From Treponema sp. (lineage in GTDB: Bacteria > Spirochaetota > Spirochaetia > Treponematales > Rectinemataceae), in the NCBI GenBank assembly GCA_012516755.1, contig JAAYWE010000204.1, forward strand, positions 1 through 9,874: 9,874 nucleotides of DNA. Reading direction: 5' to 3'. Both the position numbers and the translations under genes were made by a program. Below, piece by piece: positions 1 to 6,503 of the stretch (position 1 is the first letter of the stretch; each line of letters opens with the position of its first letter). The notes below the pieces were generated by a model. That model did not search any database and was not told where the DNA came from. It saw nothing but the letters and a program-made list of their open reading frames with translations.

Positions 1-2101
1 ATTTGCCAAGGCTGGGCCTATGGCTGTACTAGTCGATCGTATAGCGCCTCAGGCGACAGTAAGTCTTTCCCGTTTGATATTTTCTCCGAATGGAGATGGA
101 CGAGCCGATACTGTTGAATTGATACAGAGTAGCGTATATGGGGATCGATGGAATGGGCAAATAATCTCAGAGACAGGAAAGATTGTTCGCACCTGGGAGT
201 GGTATCCGATGCTCGCCGATGTTTTATGGGATGGCAAAGACCAGAGTGGTAAGCTTGTATCCGATGGTGTTTATTATTATGAGCTGAGATCGATCGATGC
301 GGCCGGCAATTTCTTCATCCTTCCTCGTCAGCAGATCATAGTCGATGCAGCACAGAAAAATGTCAGTTTCAAAGTTGAACCCACGGCCTTCAGCCCAAAT
401 GACGATGGCGTCAAGGATCTAATTTACTTAAATGTCAATGCGCCAAAACCGGATACCCTGCTTTCTTACTCACTTTCCATATTTGCTGGTTCTAAAGCCG
501 CGGCAGGTCAAGCGCCCGTACGGAGCTGGAAAGGAAAAATCGATATTAAGTCGCAATATGTCTGGGATGGTATGACGGATGCGGGATTGAAAGTGCCAGA
601 TGGGTATTATAGTACGTATCTTGAGCTTGAGTATGCAAACGGCGATCTATTCAATTTCGGCCCTATTCAGATACTTGTGGATACAGTTCCGCCAAGGATA
701 AGCATATCCGCGGATCCCTTGCTTTTCTCTCCGAATGGCGATGGCATCAAGGATACCATAACCATTGCGCAGGAATCAGTGCCAGGTGATGATTGGTCAG
801 GCAGAATTCGGAGTGCATCCGGGGCAACAGTACGAAGCTATACCTGGAAAGGACAAGCAAAGAACTTTACCTGGGATGGCAAAGACTCGAACGGGAAACT
901 TGTGCCAAATGGCGCTTATTCCTACGAAGTAGTCAGTGTAGATGCTGCTGGTAATAGTGCTTCAGCTTCAATCAAGGGTATTATGGTAGATGCTACAAAG
1001 CCGAGAGTCTTCGTAACTGCTTCAGACAATGGAATTTCGCCTAATAGCGATGGAATTCGAGATGAAGTATCCTTCTCGCTTACGGTAGAAAACCGAGAGG
1101 GTGTCGATTCGTGGCGATTCTCCCTTCTTGATTCTAAAGGTGTTGAACGCTCCTTCTTTGGTGGAAGTGGTTCAGATGTGCCTACGCGGCTTGTATGGGA
1201 TGGCCGAGACTTGAATGGCCAGGTGATAGAGGATACTTTCACAGGCAAGCTTATCGTTAGATACATGAAGGGTGACGTAGCAGAGGCGACAAGCAGCAAA
1301 ATAGTGGTCAAGATTGCACCTCCGCAGGTAGAGATTAAGGTAAAGCCAGAATATTTCAGCCCTGATGGTGATGGTGTGGATGATATGCTAACCTTCGGTA
1401 TCGTAGCAGACAAGAATGCGGGCATCACAGAGTGGAAGCTCGAAGTGCTCGAAACCGCCATTGTCGAATCTGCTGCCTTGCAGGAAAGCAAGCCAACGCG
1501 ATCTTTCATGCTCTGGAGCGGCAAGGGAATGCCTCCTTCTCAGATCACCTGGAACGGGAAATCCCCCAAGGGAGAATTAGTCGAATCTGCAACCGATTAT
1601 CCATTCGAATTCACCTGCTGGGACGCCCTCGGCAACCAGACTAAGATAAGCGGCATAATTGCGGTGGATGTTCTTGTCATACGCGATGGAGACAGGCTCA
1701 AGATTAGAGTGCCCTCTATAGTCTTTAGGGCGAACCATGCGGACTTCATTGGCCTGGATAGCGAGATTGTGGCTCGAAACGAAAAAGTAGTAACTCGAAT
1801 TGCTCAGATCCTAGGCAAATTCCCGGATTATAGGATAAGGGTCGAAGGTCATGGAAACAATGTCGGCAAGATGCTTGGATACAGCGCATCGCGTATTCAG
1901 CAAGAAGAGATTAATGAGCTGATACCATTATCTACCGAGCGAGCAGAGGTAGTTCGTAAGATGCTGGTGGAAAATGGAGTAGATGCGCGTCGCCTGACTG
2001 TGGTTGGACTTGGTTCGAGCGAACCAGTTGTTCCCTTCACCGATGTTCAAAACCGTTGGAAGAATAGACGTGTGGAGTTTGTGCTGATCAAAAATCAGTG
2101 A
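1..2101 (+). CDS. FlgD-type Ig repeat protein with C-terminal OmpA-like domain (5' end missing)
   Basis: The frame is open to the left edge (first full codon at base 2), and the ATG at 20 falls inside a repeat, so the true start lies upstream. About 700 residues are visible. Five Ig-like repeats each begin with an SPNGDG-type motif (near bases 83, 392, 728, 1037 and 1358, spaced 103-112 codons). Each carries a WDGKD-type motif followed by Y/F-rich strands, and the first and third close with DAAGN. This matches the FlgD Ig-like family. The last ~130 residues (from about 1700) form an OmpA-like peptidoglycan-binding domain: an EGHGNN motif, LSTERAEVV, GVDARRL and a final KNRRVEF. The Asp usually following GHT is Asn here (1856-1858), while the Arg of the LSxxRA motif is kept (1940-1942). 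Known role of such domains: tethering envelope proteins to the cell wall. Likely location is the periplasm or outer membrane; the export signal is outside the window. Transcription ends at the terminator at 2131. The ligand or partner of the Ig repeats is unknown. Confidence 0.9.
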   Translation, partial: FAKAGPMAVLVDRIAPQATVSLSRLIFSPNGDGRADTVELIQSSVYGDRWNGQIISETGKIVRTWEWYPMLADVLWDGKDQSGKLVSDGVYYYELRSIDAAGNFFILPRQQIIVDAAQKNVSFKVEPTAFSPNDDGVKDLIYLNVNAPKPDTLLSYSLSIFAGSKAAAGQAPVRSWKGKIDIKSQYVWDGMTDAGLKVPDGYYSTYLELEYANGDLFNFGPIQILVDTVPPRISISADPLLFSPNGDGIKDTITIAQESVPGDDWSGRIRSASGATVRSYTWKGQAKNFTWDGKDSNGKLVPNGAYSYEVVSVDAAGNSASASIKGIMVDATKPRVFVTASDNGISPNSDGIRDEVSFSLTVENREGVDSWRFSLLDSKGVERSFFGGSGSDVPTRLVWDGRDLNGQVIEDTFTGKLIVRYMKGDVAEATSSKIVVKIAPPQVEIKVKPEYFSPDGDGVDDMLTFGIVADKNAGITEWKLEVLETAIVESAALQESKPTRSFMLWSGKGMPPSQITWNGKSPKGELVESATDYPFEFTCWDALGNQTKISGIIAVDVLVIRDGDRLKIRVPSIVFRANHADFIGLDSEIVARNEKVVTRIAQILGKFPDYRIRVEGHGNNVGKMLGYSASRIQQEEINELIPLSTERAEVVRKMLVENGVDARRLTVVGLGSSEPVVPFTDVQNRWKNRRVEFVLIKNQ

Positions 2102-2130
2102 GCTTTTATTGCTAATCGATATAATTGAGG

Positions 2131-2162
2131 GGCTGCTCATTTAGTTGGGCAGCCTTTTTTTT
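2131..2162 (+). terminator. Rho-independent terminator of the Ig/OmpA gene
   Basis: A 9-bp stem (2131-2139 with 2146-2154, one T-G wobble, GGCTGC/GCAGCC core) encloses a 6-base loop. It is followed at once by eight T residues (2155-2162). It lies 29 bases after the stop codon of the Ig/OmpA gene. Read on the minus strand the stem is not followed by a T-run, so it should act in the plus direction only and does not serve murB. Confidence 0.9.
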
Positions 2163-2202
2163 CTGCTTATATATGCCACTTTCGCGCCAGGAAACCTTGC
2201 TG

Positions 2203-2230
2203 CATTTTAGCGAGAACATTTTAGCGAGAA
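2203..2230. repeat. Perfect 14-bp tandem duplication in the convergent gap
   Basis: The unit CATTTTAGCGAGAA occurs twice head to tail (2203-2216 and 2217-2230) with no mismatch. It sits in the non-coding gap between the terminator of the Ig/OmpA gene and the 3' end of murB. It has no dyad symmetry strong enough to be a minus-strand terminator. It could be a recent slippage duplication or a binding site; nothing in the sequence decides between them. Confidence 0.8.
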
Positions 2231-2252
2231 TAAGAATATACCAAAGTGCTAA

Positions 2253-3200
2253 TCAGAACTCTCCTATGAATAGGACTTCTGGCTCAATGCAAAACCCTGT
2301 AGCATCATAAACAACCTTCTGAGCGTATTCTATTAGTTTTCTCATGTCGCGAGCGCTGGCTTTTCCTATATTGACAAATATGTTTGCATGCCATGGAGAG
2401 ATAGCTGCATCGCCGATTCTATAGTTTCGCAAGCCAAGTTCATCCAGTATTTTTCCGGTTGGCTTGCCGAAATCATGATTATTTTTGAACATAGATCCTG
2501 CGCTTGGAAAGTTAAAATGCCGCTTTTGCATGCGATCTCGCATACATAAGCGCATACGCTCGGCGATTTTTTCGGGATCATCTGGAATGAGCCTAAACGA
2601 TGCTGCACAGATTATTAGAGATTCTAATTCGCCGCCGCGCATGAAGGGTGAGCGCTTATAGGACCAGGACTGAGCGCAGGCGGAAATGATTTTGAGTCTT
2701 CCTTGGTTATCGATAATGGTAAGATCTTGAATATGCGTGGCTATATCATCTTCATAACAGCGCGCATTCATATAGACCGAACCTCCAAGGCTTCCAGGCA
2801 TTCCATAGAAATTCTCGAGCCCAGAAAGACCACAAATCTGAGCCTCTTCGCACAGAGTCATCAAACGAACTCCACACTCGGCATATAGGAGCACAGGGTC
2901 GATTCTCTCTTCCCGTTTCAAATGCATGATCGAAGAGAGCAGACTGGTATCGATCACCGCTCCCCTAACACCCCTGTCTCCCACAAGTATATTAGCTCCG
3001 CTTCCAAGTATGAAAAAAGGTACATTCTCAATCTTTAGCAGCTCCACTACCTCTTCAAGAGCCGATATGGAGCGCGGCCTTATAAAGAGATCGGCAGGAC
3101 CACCGATCTTAAAAGTTGTATGCTCCTTCATAGGCTCGTCAAAAAGAATCAAGCAATGATCAGTATTGATTTTTTGAGCGATTTGCCATAGGTTTTTCAT
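2253..3200 (-). CDS. murB: UDP-N-acetylenolpyruvoylglucosamine reductase (MurB)
   Basis: MurB is a cytoplasmic FAD enzyme. It uses NADPH to reduce UDP-GlcNAc-enolpyruvate to UDP-N-acetylmuramate, the second committed step of peptidoglycan precursor synthesis. The 315-residue product shows the FAD-binding half with TFKIGGPADLF (29-39), ILGSGANILV (64-73) and GMPGSLGGSVYMNA (133-146). The C-terminal MurB half shows SYKRSPF (180-186), the SAGSMFKN motif (233-240) with the proton-donor Ser at 236, and the terminal EPEV motif with Glu 308. Length is usual for the family. The frame stays open upstream to 3383, but that extension would overlap cysS and has no MurB similarity; the ATG at 3200 begins where the family usually begins. 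Its Shine-Dalgarno sequence is weak (a GGA just upstream). NARCY replaces the more common NAGAY; I take this as divergence. The gene is convergent with the Ig/OmpA gene and divergent from cysS. I see no intrinsic terminator after it. Confidence 0.95.
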   Translation of the reverse strand: MKNLWQIAQKINTDHCLILFDEPMKEHTTFKIGGPADLFIRPRSISALEEVVELLKIENVPFFILGSGANILVGDRGVRGAVIDTSLLSSIMHLKREERIDPVLLYAECGVRLMTLCEEAQICGLSGLENFYGMPGSLGGSVYMNARCYEDDIATHIQDLTIIDNQGRLKIISACAQSWSYKRSPFMRGGELESLIICAASFRLIPDDPEKIAERMRLCMRDRMQKRHFNFPSAGSMFKNNHDFGKPTGKILDELGLRNYRIGDAAISPWHANIFVNIGKASARDMRKLIEYAQKVVYDATGFCIEPEVLFIGEF

Positions 3201-3266
3201 GTAATTCCAGTATCTTAGCTTAAAGAGGCAAAAGCAAGAAGGTCCGACTGACGAAAAGGAGCACAT
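3201..3266. promoter_or_regulatory. Divergent murB/cysS intergenic region
   Basis: These 66 bases separate the start codons of two essential divergent genes and so should hold at least one promoter, unless the promoters lie inside the opposing coding sequence. On the minus strand a TTGCTT and a GATACT are 17 bases apart, but the -10-like box would sit only 8 bases before the murB ATG, giving a nearly leaderless mRNA. No convincing sigma-70 pair is visible for cysS. The location is firm; the elements are weak inference. Confidence 0.4.
3254..3261 (+). promoter_or_regulatory. Ribosome binding site of cysS
   Basis: AAAAGGAG ends five bases before the ATG at 3267. It supports this start and argues against reading the same stretch as an N-terminal extension of murB on the other strand. 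Confidence 0.8.
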
Positions 3267-4694
3267 ATGCATGATGTCCACATTTTTAATACGATGGGTC
3301 GGAAAATTCAGCTTTTTACACCCCTGCACGAGGGGAATGTGGGATTCTATGGCTGCGGACCTACCGTCTACAATTATGCTCACATAGGAAATCTCAGAAC
3401 ATATATCTTCGAAGATACTCTTGTCCGGATGCTAAGGCGATTTGGATATCGGGTGACGCATGTAATGAATATCACTGACGTGGGTCATCTCTCCGGTGAT
3501 GATGATACAGGCGAAGACAAAATGCTTAAATCAGCCAGAGAAAAAGGCCAATCAGTGCTTGAAATTGCCCAATTCTATACCAACGCTTTTTTTAAGGATA
3601 CTGAGCGCTTGAATATTCGGCAACCCGATATCGTCTGCAAAGCAACAGACCATATTCAGGATATGATCGAACTCATCAAGCGCATTGAGGCAAATGGTTA
3701 CAGCTATTTCTCCGGAGGGAATCTCTATTTCGATGTCTCCAAATTCGACCATTATGGCGAACTTGCCGGGCTTCAGCTAGATCAGCTCAAAGCAGGCGCA
3801 CGCGTCGAGCTGGATCCTAATAAACGCAATCCTTTCGACTTTGTGCTTTGGTTTACAAAATCGAAATTCGATAAGCAAGCGTTAATCTGGGATAGCCCAT
3901 GGGGAATAGGATATCCGGGCTGGCATATCGAATGCTCGGCCATGAGCATGAAATATCTGGGAGAGCAATTCGACATACACGCGGGAGGGGTCGATCATAT
4001 AGCCGTGCATCATACAAACGAAATTGCTCAATCCGAAGCCGCAACAGGCCACAGATGGGTCAACTATTGGATGCATGCGGAATTCCTCGTTCTTGATAAA
4101 GGCAAGATGTCCAAATCTTCGGGCAGCTTTCTTACGCTTGAGTCTCTCATCGATAAAGGCTACGACCCTCTGGATTATCGGTATTTCTGTCTGGGTGGGC
4201 ATTATCGAAGCCAGCTATCATTTTCCTGGGAAGGACTGGATCAAGCGAGATCAGCAAGGCTCTCGCTACTGGATAGGGTTCTTGCACTCAAAGAAAAAGC
4301 AGTGAAGCCAGCATCCATATCGGAGCTAGGTCAAAAAGCACTCCGATATCTCACTGCCTTCGACGATGCCTTGGCCGATGACCTAGCAATGCCGCGTGCG
4401 CTAGCTCAGGTATGGAGCTTATTGAAGGACAATGATGTTCCGGCTCGAGATGCTCTTGCGCTCATTTTGAATATAGATGAAGTGCTGGGTCTGGATATTG
4501 CCAAGGCTCAGAGAAGAGAAGTCTCGGTTGATACAGATACCGTTCAATGGATCAATAGTCAGATACAGAGAAGAGCGGCAGCCAAAAAGGCACGAGATTT
4601 TGCGACAGCCGATGCAATTCGCAGCGAACTTGTGGCAAGAGGCATTCAGCTTGAAGATAGACCTGAGGGAACAGTGTGGAGATTGATCGAATGA
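3267..4694 (+). CDS. cysS: Cysteinyl-tRNA synthetase
   Basis: This is the class I aminoacyl-tRNA synthetase that charges tRNA-Cys with cysteine in the cytoplasm. The product is 475 residues, the normal length. Visible hallmarks are the zinc ligand Cys30 in YGCGPTVYN, the HIGN signature (39-42) and the second zinc-site Cys in GWHIECSAM. HHTNEIAQSEA holds the remaining zinc-ligand His and Glu. The KMSKS loop is at 280-284. The C-terminal anticodon-binding helical region follows, ending in the usual RPEGTVWRL tail. The start at 3267 has a good ribosome binding site. The gene is divergent from murB. The sigma factor gene begins 36 bases after its stop with no terminator between them, so read-through into the sigma cassette is possible. 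Confidence 0.97.
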   Translation: MHDVHIFNTMGRKIQLFTPLHEGNVGFYGCGPTVYNYAHIGNLRTYIFEDTLVRMLRRFGYRVTHVMNITDVGHLSGDDDTGEDKMLKSAREKGQSVLEIAQFYTNAFFKDTERLNIRQPDIVCKATDHIQDMIELIKRIEANGYSYFSGGNLYFDVSKFDHYGELAGLQLDQLKAGARVELDPNKRNPFDFVLWFTKSKFDKQALIWDSPWGIGYPGWHIECSAMSMKYLGEQFDIHAGGVDHIAVHHTNEIAQSEAATGHRWVNYWMHAEFLVLDKGKMSKSSGSFLTLESLIDKGYDPLDYRYFCLGGHYRSQLSFSWEGLDQARSARLSLLDRVLALKEKAVKPASISELGQKALRYLTAFDDALADDLAMPRALAQVWSLLKDNDVPARDALALILNIDEVLGLDIAKAQRREVSVDTDTVQWINSQIQRRAAAKKARDFATADAIRSELVARGIQLEDRPEGTVWRLIE

Positions 4695-4715
4695 TTATGA
4701 AAGGCTTTCTGTAAC

Positions 4716-4722
4716 AAAAGGA
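4716..4722 (+). promoter_or_regulatory. Ribosome binding site that sets the TTG start of the sigma factor
   Basis: AAAAGGA lies eight bases before the TTG at 4731. The ATG at 4726 is in another frame, and the sigma frame meets a stop at 4698-4700 with no other ATG, GTG or TTG start after it before 4731. TTG is therefore the best start. Confidence 0.7.
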
Positions 4723-4730
4723 TTGATGGA

Positions 4731-5327
4731 TTGTTCCAAAATAAGGATGATGGGCCAATATCAGACTACAACCTCATATTTGCGCAGAATGTGGACCTAC
4801 TTCTGCGCATAGCCGTGCATATCACCAATGATTGGGAATCTGCAGAAGACATAGTCCAGGATGCCTTTGGTAAGTTGATCGAAAAGCAAATGCAATTCCC
4901 TTCGGAAGAGGATGCTCGATTCTGGCTCATTCGAGTGGTAAAAAATGGGGCTATAAACTGGTCAAGGCGAAAAGTGAGAGAGTTCAAGGCCTACGAGCAC
5001 TGGTGGAACGCCGAAACAACTCAGGCAAAGATTTCTGCAGATGCTCTTGATTCGAGGGATATGCAAAATCAACATGCAGGAACAGATCAATCCGCAGATC
5101 ATGAACTTATGATGAAGGAATGCGCTCAAGAAGTGCGAGATGCTCTGATGAGGATTCCCGAAAAGCTGCGAATGGTACTCATTCTCAAAGAATATGAAGG
5201 CATGAATTATAAAGAGATTGCCAAGGTTCTAGGCATTACCGAAGGAAATGTCAAAGTTAGGGCTTTCCGAGCTAGAGAAGCTCTTCTTTCGATATTGAAT
5301 GAGGGAGGGTCTTATGTGTCCCGATGA
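4731..5327 (+). CDS. ECF-type RNA polymerase sigma factor (sigma-70 family)
   Basis: This 198-residue protein has the two-domain layout of extracytoplasmic-function (group 4) sigma factors. Region 2 (about residues 12-90) includes the acidic DWESAEDIVQDAF stretch at 35-47 that contacts core polymerase, then FWLIRVVKNGAINWSRRK. A variable linker (about 95-125) follows. Region 4 (about 126-190) contains RIPEKLRMVLILKEYEG and a helix-turn-helix, NYKEIAKVLGITEGNVKVR (159-177), that reads the -35 element. Start is a TTG with a good ribosome binding site. The 3' end overlaps the anti-sigma gene by 14 bases, the usual arrangement for stoichiometric control. It is expected to be held inactive at the inner membrane by the next product until an envelope signal arrives. 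From memory, Treponema pallidum also has an ECF (sigma-24-like) gene next to cysS, which would make this the orthologue; that is unverified. No convincing autoregulatory promoter was found upstream. Confidence 0.93.
   Translation: MFQNKDDGPISDYNLIFAQNVDLLLRIAVHITNDWESAEDIVQDAFGKLIEKQMQFPSEEDARFWLIRVVKNGAINWSRRKVREFKAYEHWWNAETTQAKISADALDSRDMQNQHAGTDQSADHELMMKECAQEVRDALMRIPEKLRMVLILKEYEGMNYKEIAKVLGITEGNVKVRAFRAREALLSILNEGGSYVSR
5302..5309 (+). promoter_or_regulatory. Ribosome binding site that sets the anti-sigma start
   Basis: AGGGAGGG-type sequence inside the end of the sigma gene lies about five bases before the ATG at 5314. An earlier in-frame ATG at 5299 has no Shine-Dalgarno at a proper distance, so 5314 is preferred. 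Translation of the two genes is probably coupled. Confidence 0.7.
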
Positions 5328-5934
5328 AAGTCTGTTGACGGCTTATATCGATAATGAAGTACCATCACCATGGAAAGAGCGGATCGAGATGCATTTGTGC
5401 CAATGTGAGCGATGTGCAAATCGTGTTGCTCAATATCGCGCTCTAAAGGTAGCATTAAAGGCCGCCGATGTTTTGGAAGCCTCAAAACGGCAAGAAGCTG
5501 CCAAACGGATACAGGCTTCGTTGAAGAGCATTACAGATGAGTCTTCACGCCCACTTCGCACAGAAGGTATAATCGAGAGATATCCAGTATTTTCTACGTT
5601 CATGTCCAAGCGAATATCTGTGCCGCTTCCTATTCTAGCTGCATCGCTTCTCATTATGGTATTCTTTGCGGGCTTGGCTTTTGGTATTTTTGGAGCCCAT
5701 AGAACCACAGGCCAAGCATTGGCTCTGAGCACAAGGCTCCCCGAAGAGTCCGCATCGAACATAGAAAGTATCGTGTCCTTGCTTTCCCAGACAGATCCGA
5801 ACCAGTTTGTGACAATACATGCGCCGGGTAATATATCTCAACCTCTGGTCAATACGACACCTGTGTATGTGATCTACAATTCCTCCGGCCGCAAGCCAAC
5901 AGTCATGGCCTTTCCGGTGGAAGGGGAGAGATAA
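5314..5934 (+). CDS. Membrane-spanning zinc-type (ZAS) anti-sigma factor
   Basis: The 206-residue product opens with MCPDESLLTAYIDNEV and carries H27-C31-C34, the HxxxCxxC zinc motif. Together with Cys2, 25 residues before the His, it has all four ligands of the zinc-binding anti-sigma (RsrA/ChrR-like) domain that wraps the partner sigma factor. A hydrophobic segment of about 23 residues (105-127, ending AFGIFGA) crosses the inner membrane. It is followed by an extracytoplasmic tail of about 75 residues with no domain I recognise, presumably the sensing or proteolysis-controlled part. The start at 5314 is chosen over 5299 because of its ribosome binding site. It overlaps the sigma gene by 14 bases and is followed after one base by the next gene. 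Function as the dedicated inhibitor of the upstream sigma factor is inferred from motif and linkage. What it senses is unknown; the zinc cluster allows redox sensitivity but does not prove it. Confidence 0.9.
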   Translation: MCPDESLLTAYIDNEVPSPWKERIEMHLCQCERCANRVAQYRALKVALKAADVLEASKRQEAAKRIQASLKSITDESSRPLRTEGIIERYPVFSTFMSKRISVPLPILAASLLIMVFFAGLAFGIFGAHRTTGQALALSTRLPEESASNIESIVSLLSQTDPNQFVTIHAPGNISQPLVNTTPVYVIYNSSGRKPTVMAFPVEGER

Positions 5935-5935
5935 G

Positions 5936-6499
5936 ATGAAGCGTTCGACTCTCACCCTTGCTGCAATTTCGATTCTGAATGTTGCATGGCTTTTTGCTCA
6001 GACGCCCTCAATACCAACAGCACCTTCTTCGATTGCAATACCCGATTCACCATCTTCAAATATTCCCGTTTTCCAATTTCAGATTAGAACTGCTTTCACC
6101 TTGACACCTGGGATGGTATCTGCAATCCAGTCAGCTTCGCTTGGATCTCAAGGGTCAAAAGCAGCTCAAGGAGAATCCATCGAGAAAGCAAATTCTCCCA
6201 AGTGGGAAGATGCGATAGTTCGTGAAGTAAGCCTCGCTTCTCCGCTAGGTATCAAAATTCAGAACGATAGATTCATCGCAATAATAGTATTGATGCCTAT
6301 CGAACTCATAAAAAAGGACATCACCATGCTTGTCCAGAATCACATCTATATGCGAAGCCAAGATAATTCGATTCAATTGAATACCTCGGTTCATACGGTG
6401 AGAATACCGGTTGATTCGGTATTTTATTACTATCCTTTGGGTGGAGATTCCAAACAGGGTGCACCCATGGTGATCGAGATTCTTGTCAATTCAAAGTAA
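5936..6499 (+). CDS. Secreted protein of unknown function in the sigma/anti-sigma cassette
   Basis: A 187-residue protein with a clear Sec signal peptide: MKRS, a hydrophobic core (about 5-20) and a likely cut after Ala21 (WLFA/QT). The signal has no lipobox. A Pro/Ser-rich linker (about 22-45) precedes an apparently folded domain with alternating beta-type stretches such as FIAIIVLMPIELI and VHTVRIPVDSVFYYYPLG. I do not recognise the family. The ATG follows the anti-sigma stop by one base and has its own AGGGGAGAG ribosome binding site (5922-5930). The position suggests a periplasmic partner in the signalling unit, either a ligand of the anti-sigma tail or of the transglutaminase-like protein encoded next, or an effector. 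None of these is shown by the sequence. Confidence 0.8.
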   Translation: MKRSTLTLAAISILNVAWLFAQTPSIPTAPSSIAIPDSPSSNIPVFQFQIRTAFTLTPGMVSAIQSASLGSQGSKAAQGESIEKANSPKWEDAIVREVSLASPLGIKIQNDRFIAIIVLMPIELIKKDITMLVQNHIYMRSQDNSIQLNTSVHTVRIPVDSVFYYYPLGGDSKQGAPMVIEILVNSK

Positions 6500-6503
6500 G
6501 TCC

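Noticed and set aside
922..1524. 200-codon open frame on the minus strand
   Set aside because: It lies fully inside the Ig-repeat gene, is Ser/Thr-rich with no recognisable motif, and is explained as an antisense shadow of a repetitive coding sequence.
2262..2275. TCCTAT/ATAGGA palindrome at the 3' end of murB
   Set aside because: It is inside coding sequence and no T-run follows on the minus strand, so it is not a terminator. Short palindromes of this size are expected by chance.
2125..2310. 61-codon open frame on the plus strand in the convergent gap
   Set aside because: It starts just before the terminator, spans its stem and T-run, crosses the tandem repeat and runs into the 3' end of murB. 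It has no ribosome binding site.
3201..3383. N-terminal extension of murB by 61 codons, up to an ATG at 3383
   Set aside because: It would overlap the first 117 bases of cysS on the other strand. The extra residues do not look like MurB, and the ATG at 3200 sits at the family's usual start.
4668..4673. GGAACA resembling the -35 element of ECF promoters, just upstream of the sigma gene
   Set aside because: It falls in the conserved EGTVW codons at the end of cysS, and no ECF-type -10 sequence is seen at the right distance.
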